From assembly GCF_000964525.1 (NCBI RefSeq), contig NZ_BAZG01000016.1:1-47383 (forward strand): 47,383 nucleotides of DNA, given 5' to 3'. The notes below the pieces were generated by a model, which was not told where the DNA came from, searched no databases, and saw nothing but the letters and a program-made list of their open reading frames with translations. Positions 41,189 through 47,383 of the stretch are shown here, piece by piece. The first letter of the stretch is position 1; each line of letters starts with the position of its first letter. The stretch is from Anaeromyxobacter sp. PSR-1 (lineage in GTDB: Bacteria; Myxococcota; Myxococcia; Myxococcales; Anaeromyxobacteraceae). The translations under genes were made by a program, and so were the position numbers.

Positions 41189-44100
41189 GTGAACGTCACC
41201 GTCATCGACACGCTGGGCGAGTGGGCGGACGCGGTCGTCGCGCTCCCGGCGGCGGGCCCGCTGCCGGCGCGCACGGTCCTCGTCCCGGGCGAGCGCCACG
41301 CGCACGCGATCCGGCGGGAGCTGGCGCGGACGGGGCGCCGCGAGGCGCTCGGGGGGACGCGGTTCCTCGGACCGCTCACCGCCGCGCTGGAGGTCCTCCA
41401 GTCGGCGGGCGTCGCGTTCACGCGGGGCGAGGACGGCCTGCGCCGCGCGCGGCTGCTCGCGCTGTTCCAGGAGGACCTGCCGCTCGAGCACTTCGACCTC
41501 GAGTTGCTCCGCATGACGCGCGGCTGGGACGAGGCCTTCGCGAGCGCCATCGGGGACCTCGAGGCTGCGGGCCTGGGCCCGGCGGACCGTCCCGGCCGAG
41601 CCGGCCGCAGCGCGCGACCTCGCGCGGCTCTGGGCGCGCGTGGAGGAGTGCGCGGGCACCTCCTTCTCCTCCGCCCGGATCTTCTGCGAGGCCGCGGCGC
41701 TGCTCGCCCGCGACCCGGCGACGTGGCCGTTCTTCCACGGGCCGACGCTCGCGCTCGCGACCGGGCACGAGGATGCGGTCGAGGCGCGGTTCGTGGCGGC
41801 GATCCCGGACGTCAGGCTCGCGGTCCAGGCGGTCCGGCCGATCTCGGCCCGGCACCTCGAGAGAGTGGAGCGGCTGTACGGAGCCGAGGTGCGGGCGGCG
41901 CTCGCCGCTCGTGGTTCGACAGGCTCACCACGAGCGGAGGTAGACCGGAACCCCGCGGCCGCTCGTGGTTCGACAGGCTCACCACGAGCGGAGGAAGACC
42001 GAAACCCCGCGGCTGCTCGTGGTTCGACAGGCTCACCACGAGCGGGGGAAGACCAGGACCACGCGTCCGCTCGTGGTTCGACGGGCTCACCACGAGCGGA
42101 GGACCGGGGCATTCCCCGAGCGGAGGAGCTGACCGAGCGCGACCTCCTCGCGACCTACCTGCTCGCGGACGCGGCGGTGCTCGCGGATCCGGCGCGCCCG
42201 CGCAGCGGCGGGCCGGACGGCACGGTGGACCTCGAGGAGCACGCGGGCGTGGAGGCGGAGCTGGAGGCGACCGCGCTGTGGGTCGCGCGCCAGGTGCTGG
42301 AGGCGCGGCGGCCGCTCGAGGAGGTCGCGGTCCTCGTGCCCGCCCAGGATCCGCTCGCGGGGCTCGTGGCCGACCGGCTCGCGCGGCTGCCGCTCGGCGG
42401 CGGGTCGCTCCCGGTGTTCGTCGCGGGCGGCCTGCCGGCCATCTCGACCGCGGCGGGCGCCCGCATCCTCGCGGTCGTGCGCGCGCTCCGCTCGCACCTC
42501 TCCGCCGAGACGCTGGCGCCGGTGCTGGCCGCGCTCCGGCTCGAGGGCGTCGCGGACGGCGACCGCACGCATCTCACCCACGGCGAGGGGATGGAGCTCG
42601 CGTTCGGCCTGGGCATCGTCGGCGGCAACCCGGCCCACCCTGCCGGCGCGCTCGCCTGGTCGGAGCGGGCCGCGGTCCGGGCCGGCGAGCTGGAGGCGGC
42701 GCTCGGGCAGGTGCACGCGGACGACGACTCCGCGGAGCGGGAGCGCTGGCGGCTCGAGCGCACGCTCCGGAGCCTGCGCGCGATCCGGCCCGCGCTCGAC
42801 GCGCTCGTGGGCGTCGCCCGAGCCGTCGTCGGCGGCGCGCCGCTCGCGGCGATCGCGGACGTGCTCGGGGGCTTCCTCGCGCGCTGGCTGCTCGCGCCGG
42901 GCGAGGGCGCGACGCTCCCGGCGCGGCTCGTGGAGGCCATCGCGCCGGCGTGCGCGGGCAGCCTCGGCAAGGCGCTCTCGGGCGACGACGCCCTGCAGGT
43001 CGTCGAGGATCACCTGCTCGGCCTGCGCGTCGCGCACGGCCGGTTCGGCGAGCCCGCCGTGTACGTCGGCACCGTGGCCGGTGCGGCGGGGCTGGCGTTC
43101 GGCGCGGTGCGGATCGTCGGGCTCTGCGAGGGGGTGCTCCCGTCGCAGCCGCGCGAGGACCCGGTCGTGCCGGGCGCCTTCCGCGAGCAGCTCGAGCGCG
43201 GCGCGCCCGACCGCGTCCTCCGGCGCGCCGAGGATCGGGTGGCCGCCCAGGTGCACGCGCTCGTGGCCGCGGTGCAGGGCGCCCGCGACGCGGTCGCGCT
43301 CTCCGCCCCGCGGGTCGATCTCGCCCGCACCGAGCGCGAGCCGGGCGCCATCTTCATCGACGCCGCGGCCGCGCTCGCGCGCCCACACGCCGGGACCGGC
43401 GAGCCCGCCGAGGCGGTCCCGGACGGCGCCGCCCTCCGCCGCGACGCATTCCGTCCCGCGGCGCGCGCCGCCGCGCGCTTCCGCGACGCGCAGCCGATCT
43501 CGGACGCGAGCTGGCTCGACCGCGTCGCCCGCACCGCCCCGGCGCTCCCGCCGGAGTGGACCGGCGCGCCCGTGGTGGACCTCGCGCGCCTCGCCACGCT
43601 GCGCGCGCCCACCGGCCCGCTCGGCCCCTCCGATGGCGTGTTCGGCCGCGGCGGACCGTTCCCGCCGGTCCCGGGTATCGCCCCCGAGCGTCCCATCTCC
43701 GCCTCCGCGCTCGGTCAGCTCCTGCAGTGCCCGCGCCTGTTCCTCATGCGCCGCATCCTCGGCTGGGACGAGCCGGCCGGCGCGCCCTCGCTCCGCGAGC
43801 TCGACCCGCTCTCGTTCGGGAGCCTGCTCCACCGCGTGGTCGAGCTGTTCTACCGGGAGCACGGGGCGGCGTTCTCGCGCCGCGAGGGAACGATCGACGG
43901 GTGGCAGGCGCGTGCGCGCGCGGTGGCGGATCGCGCGTTCGACGCGCTCCTCTCCGAGGTCCCGCTCGTCGGCGAGGGCGTCCGGCTGAAGGAGCGCGAG
44001 CGGCTGCACGACGCGCTCCGCGTGTTCCTGGCATACGACTGGGAGGGCGGCCCGCGCCGCTTCGTCGGCGTCGAGCTCGCGTTCGGCACCCCCGGGGCGC

Positions 44101-44618
44101 CGCTCTCGGTGGACGCGGACGGCGAGACGCTGCACGTCCACGGCTACATCGACCGCGTGGACGTCGAGGACGGGGTGACGCTGGTGCGCGACCTCAAGTC
44201 CGGCAAGGCGCACCCGCGCGCCGGGAGCGAGACCGGCCCCACGCCGCTCCGCGACGTGCAGCTCGGCCTGTACCAGCTCGCGGCGCGGAAGCTCGCGAAC
44301 GCCTGGAAGACGCCCGCGAAGGTCCAGGGCGCCTACGCGTACGCGAGCGGCCGGGGCGAGGTCGAGGAGCGCGCGTTTCGCGCGGACGCGGCCGCGCTCG
44401 ACCAGGCGACGGCGGAGTGGCTCGCGACGGCGGCGCACCTCCTCGCGGCGCGGTCGTTCCCGCCCAGCGCCGACGAGGACGACTGCACCTACTGCCCGTT
44501 CCACGTGGTCTGCGGCAGCGGCGCGACCCGGCGCGCCCGCGAGGCGCTCGCGGACGTCGAGGACGGGCCGCTCGCGCGCTTCCGCGCGCTGAAGCTGGAC
44601 GAGGGGGACGAGGAATGA
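41189..44618 (+). pseudogene. AddB/RecB-type Fe-S nuclease-helicase subunit with one frame disruption
   Basis: The gene begins at GTG 41,189 (VNVTVIDTLGEWADAV, LVPGERHAHAIRREL) and reads well to about 41,590, then changes frame (VPAEPAAARDLARLW onward) and continues to TGA 44,616-44,618. One extra base near GGACCGTCCC would explain it; it could be a real mutation or a sequence error. The C-terminal part has an AddB-type Fe-S nuclease: first Cys in LLQCPRLFLMRR, the GYIDRVDVEDG and DLKSGK catalytic segment, and CTYCPFHVVC. A 216-bp tandem repeat lies within. The next gene overlaps by 4 bp and encodes the AddA-like helicase. Confidence 0.75.
41906..42121 (+). repeat. 54-bp tandem repeat, four copies, in frame
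   Basis: Palindromes of the CGCTCGTGGTTCGACRGGCT type start at 41,906, 41,960, 42,014 and 42,068, spaced exactly 54 bp. Each adds 18 residues, roughly ARGSTGSPRAEVDRNPAA, with small changes among copies, as an unstructured linker within the AddB-like protein. Confidence 0.9.
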
Positions 44619-47383
44619 GCCCGCGGAAGCCCGCCCCGGACCAGGTCGACCGCGACCGGGCCATCCACGCGCGCGACGAGAACGTCATCGCCGACGCCGG
44701 CGCCGGGACCGGCAAGACCACCCTGCTCGTGGCGCGCCTGGTGGAGCGGGTCGCGCCCGAGGACGACGGGCCCGCGCTCCCGCTCGGGCGCATCGCGGCG
44801 GTCACGTTCACGCGCAAGGCGGCCGGCGAGCTGCGGCTCCGCATCCGCGAGGCGCTCCTGCGCGCGCTCGCGCGCGCCGACCTGACGGAGCTCCGGCGCC
44901 GGCGCCTCGCCGGCGCGCTCTCCGCGCTCGACACCGCGCACGTGGGCACCATCCACTCGTTCGCCGATCGGCTCCTGCGCCTCCGGCCGGTGGAGGCGCG
45001 GCTCTCCCCGTCGTACGACATCGTGGAGGACGACGCGCCGCTGGTGGACGAGGCGTTCGCGGCGTTCCTGCACGCGGTCGAGGCGGGCACGCTCGCGGAC
45101 GAGCTCCCCGGGCTCGACCCGGAGGTCGCGGCGGCGGCGCAGTCGGCGTTCGTCGACGCGCTGCGCGCGGGCGTCCGCGCCGAGCGGCGCGTGCACGACC
45201 ACGGCGTCGTCCCGGGGCTCGACTGTCTCATCGAATCGCTGGTGCGCACGCGCGACGTCCCGCCGGTCGTCCCGGCGGCGCGCAGGCCGGACCTGGCGAA
45301 GTTCCGCGAGCTGGCCGACGAGCTCCTGGGGTACGCCGCGGACTCGAGCGGCGACGGCGCGGGCTCGCGGTGGGTCGCCGCCACGCGGCGGCGGATCGAG
45401 CGGATCCGCGGCGAGGAGGACCCGGTCCTCGTCCTGAAGGAGCTGCTGCGGTGCACGCCGCCCCGGAAGCTCGCGATGAAGGCGGACTTCCCGGACGACC
45501 GCGCGGGCTGGGCGCTCTACAAGGCGTTCCTCGGCGACGACGGCAAGAAGGCGCTCCGCGAGGGCGCGCTCCGCGACGACCTGCTCCGCCCGTTCGCCCG
45601 CTGGCTCGCGCGCCGGCTCGTCGCCGCGGCGCCCGCGGTGGTGGCCATGTACGAGCGCGTGAAGGCGCGCCACCGCGCTGTGGACCAGCTCGACCTGCTG
45701 CTCGAGCTGCGCGACCTTCTGCAGCGGGATCGCGCGGTGCGCTCGGAGTACCAGGCGCTGTTCGACCACGTCATGGTGGACGAGTTCCAGGACACCGACC
45801 CGCTCCAGGCCGAGGTGGTCCTGTACCTCTGCGAGCAGGGCGCCGTCGCCGAGGACTGGCGCGCCGTCCGGCTCGTGCCGGGCAAGCTCACCATCGTGGG
45901 CGATCCCAAGCAGTCGATCTACCGCTTCCGGCGCGCCGACATCGGCGTGTACGCGGCGGTGCGGGCCATCGTCGAGCGCGGGCCCCACGTGGTCGCCAAG
46001 CTGAAGGCCAACTTCCGCTGCGAGCCGGCGCTGGTGCGGTGGCTGAACGGGACGTTCGACGGCGTGCTCGGGAAGGCCGCCGGGGACGCGCCGGTGTTCG
46101 ACCCGGAGGCCGGGACGGTGGCGAACGAGCCGCTGCTCGCGGGGCGCGAGGGCGGCGCGCCCTGCGCCGTCCAGGTCCTGCCGCTCGCGGCGGAGTCCGG
46201 CAAGAAGCCCGAGCTCCGGGCCACCGAGGCGAAGGCGCTCGCGGCGTGGCTCCGGTGGATGGTCGAGGGGAAGCAGCGGACCATCGTGGACCCGGCGACG
46301 GGCGCGCCCCGGCCCGCCGGCTACGGCGACGTCGCCGTGCTCGTCACCGCCACCGTCAACCTGCCGCTCCTGTTCCCGGAGCTGGACCGGCTGGGCGTGC
46401 CGTACGCCGCGCGCGGCGGGACGCTGTTCCTCGCGGATCCGCTCCACCAGCAGTTCCTGCTCGGCCTGCGGGCGCTCGCGGATCGCGACGACGGGATCGC
46501 GCAGGCGGCGCTGCTGCGGCCGCCGTTCTTCGCGGTGGACCACGACGACCTCGCCCGCGCACGCGCCGCCGACCCCGCGTCCACGGACCCGGGCGTGCTC
46601 CGCGCGCGCGCGGCGCAGGAGGTCGTGCGCGAGCTCCGCCGGACCCGGCTCGATCGCCCGCCGGGGGCGACCGCCCGCGACCTGCTGGAGCGGACCGCGT
46701 TCGGCCGGGCCGCCGCGCTCGGACCGAACGGCGCGCAGCGGCTCGACGCGCTCCGCGAGCTCTGCCTCGTGCTCGAGGCGGTCGCCGCCGAGGGGCTCGA
46801 CTACGACGCGGCCACCGCGCGGCTGCGCGCGTGGGTGGACGACGCGGTCCAGCTCGATCCGCCGCGGCCGGTCGGGACCGACGCGGTGCAGATCCTCACC
46901 GTCCACCAGGCCAAGGGGCTCGAGTTCCCGGTGGTCGCCCTCTGGGACGCGTGCGCGAACCTGGCCGCCCGCGACGTGCGCGCGCCGTTCGTGGTGGACC
47001 GGACCGGCGAGGCCTGGGCGGTCGCGCTCGACGGGCTCGAGTGGGAGGAGCCGGAGGGCGGCGAGGTGGCCGGCCGCGAGAAGCGCTACCTCGACGCCGA
47101 GCGGCTGCGCCTCGTCTACGTGGCCGCGACCCGCGCGCGCGACCTGCTCGTCCTGCCGGTCGCGGGCGCGCCGGATCCCGAGTGGATCACCGGCAGGCTC
47201 GTCTCCGCCCAGGCGGACGCGCCGGTGGAGACGCTCGAGCCGTACGCGATCGGCGCGGAGCCGGCGTGGGCCGGTGAGCTCCCCGCCCCCGCGCCGCGCC
47301 CGGCGACCGACGGCTCCGCGCTCGCCGCCGAGGTGACGGCGGCCTGGGACGCGGCGATCGCCGAGGCGGCCCGGCCGCGCTTC
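44615..47383 (+). CDS. AddA/RecB-like UvrD-family helicase (runs off the window)
   Basis: The first 923 residues of a large superfamily 1 helicase, partner of the AddB-like subunit in double-strand-break end resection. Walker A GAGTGKTT (29-36), motif Ia VTFTRKAAGELRLRI, motif II VDEFQDTD (Asp389, Glu390), GDPKQSIYRFRRADI, HQAKGLEFPVVALWD and VAATRARD are present in order. The nuclease domain expected at the C-terminus is not reached. The ATG at 44,615 overlaps the AddB stop by 4 bp. Confidence 0.9.
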   Translation, partial: MSPRKPAPDQVDRDRAIHARDENVIADAGAGTGKTTLLVARLVERVAPEDDGPALPLGRIAAVTFTRKAAGELRLRIREALLRALARADLTELRRRRLAGALSALDTAHVGTIHSFADRLLRLRPVEARLSPSYDIVEDDAPLVDEAFAAFLHAVEAGTLADELPGLDPEVAAAAQSAFVDALRAGVRAERRVHDHGVVPGLDCLIESLVRTRDVPPVVPAARRPDLAKFRELADELLGYAADSSGDGAGSRWVAATRRRIERIRGEEDPVLVLKELLRCTPPRKLAMKADFPDDRAGWALYKAFLGDDGKKALREGALRDDLLRPFARWLARRLVAAAPAVVAMYERVKARHRAVDQLDLLLELRDLLQRDRAVRSEYQALFDHVMVDEFQDTDPLQAEVVLYLCEQGAVAEDWRAVRLVPGKLTIVGDPKQSIYRFRRADIGVYAAVRAIVERGPHVVAKLKANFRCEPALVRWLNGTFDGVLGKAAGDAPVFDPEAGTVANEPLLAGREGGAPCAVQVLPLAAESGKKPELRATEAKALAAWLRWMVEGKQRTIVDPATGAPRPAGYGDVAVLVTATVNLPLLFPELDRLGVPYAARGGTLFLADPLHQQFLLGLRALADRDDGIAQAALLRPPFFAVDHDDLARARAADPASTDPGVLRARAAQEVVRELRRTRLDRPPGATARDLLERTAFGRAAALGPNGAQRLDALRELCLVLEAVAAEGLDYDAATARLRAWVDDAVQLDPPRPVGTDAVQILTVHQAKGLEFPVVALWDACANLAARDVRAPFVVDRTGEAWAVALDGLEWEEPEGGEVAGREKRYLDAERLRLVYVAATRARDLLVLPVAGAPDPEWITGRLVSAQADAPVETLEPYAIGAEPAWAGELPAPAPRPATDGSALAAEVTAAWDAAIAEAARPRF

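Noticed and set aside
41906-42121. Regularly spaced repeats as a CRISPR array
   Set aside because: The spacers are near-identical 22-bp stretches, the repeats are palindromic family members found elsewhere, and no cas genes are present.
42087-44504. Long minus-strand open frame opposite the AddB-like gene (805 codons)
   Set aside because: Antisense shadow of a recognisable nuclease gene, with no domain of its own.

Overview
The window comes from a very GC-rich bacterium (about 72% G+C in a sampled host-type line). Dense operons with 4-bp ATGA/GTGA overlaps, an ECF-sigma/anti-sigma/Spy cassette, an HME-type metal efflux operon and abundant GC-rich palindromic repeats suggest a myxobacterium, most like Anaeromyxobacter. 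That assignment is inference from style and gene content, not from a marker-gene search.

Layout. 1-5,750: an unrecognised protein coupled to a short-chain dehydrogenase; an ECF sigma / zinc-finger anti-sigma / Spy-like operon on the minus strand; seryl-tRNA synthetase and a small PH-like membrane protein on the plus strand. 5,779-13,846: a minus-strand heavy-metal resistance operon (outer membrane factor, lipoprotein adaptor, RND pump, OmpR-type regulator, histidine kinase) whose genes overlap one another. 13,847-14,685: a repeat-rich gap ending in a good sigma-70 promoter for tRNA-Ser(UGA), tRNA-Ser(GCU) and tRNA-Arg(ACG).

14,997-26,034: a genomic island of about 11 kb in the 3' half of tRNA-Arg. 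It is bounded by a 34-bp direct repeat with two mismatches, and sampled lines are 53-60% G+C. Beside the tRNA lies a tyrosine integrase gene broken by an IS3-family element, which is itself broken by an IS4-family element; target duplications can be read for both insertions. The cargo is one plus-strand operon of eight genes: ACP-like protein, XRE regulator, ImmA/IrrE metallopeptidase with a chagasin-like C-terminus, papain-like C1 protease, divergent thymidylate-synthase-like protein, a dTMP-kinase-like domain fused to a 5-hmdU-DNA-kinase-type helical domain, a membrane-anchored dCTP-deaminase-like protein, and a thymidylate synthase / dUMP hydroxymethylase homologue. A phosphopantetheinyl transferase is divergent from it. 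This is the best candidate for an undescribed system: a regulated pyrimidine-nucleotide module tied to a protease, a protease inhibitor and a carrier protein, most plausibly for phage defence or nucleotide/DNA modification.

26,400-36,570: a second accessory region with nuclease genes (HNH protein, truncated PLD nuclease, PLD-helicase-DUF3427 protein, NucS-like PD-(D/E)XK nuclease), a membrane-tethered receiver protein, gene remnants, and a radical SAM/SPASM enzyme with a small partner. 36,620-47,383: core-like DNA repair genes, namely an Lhr-type helicase and an AddB/AddA-like helicase-nuclease pair. The AddB-like gene carries a +1 frame disruption and a 4 x 54-bp in-frame repeat; the AddA-like gene runs off the window.

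Palindromic repeat families lie both between genes and inside reading frames (histidine kinase tail, outer membrane factor tail, Lhr, AddB).
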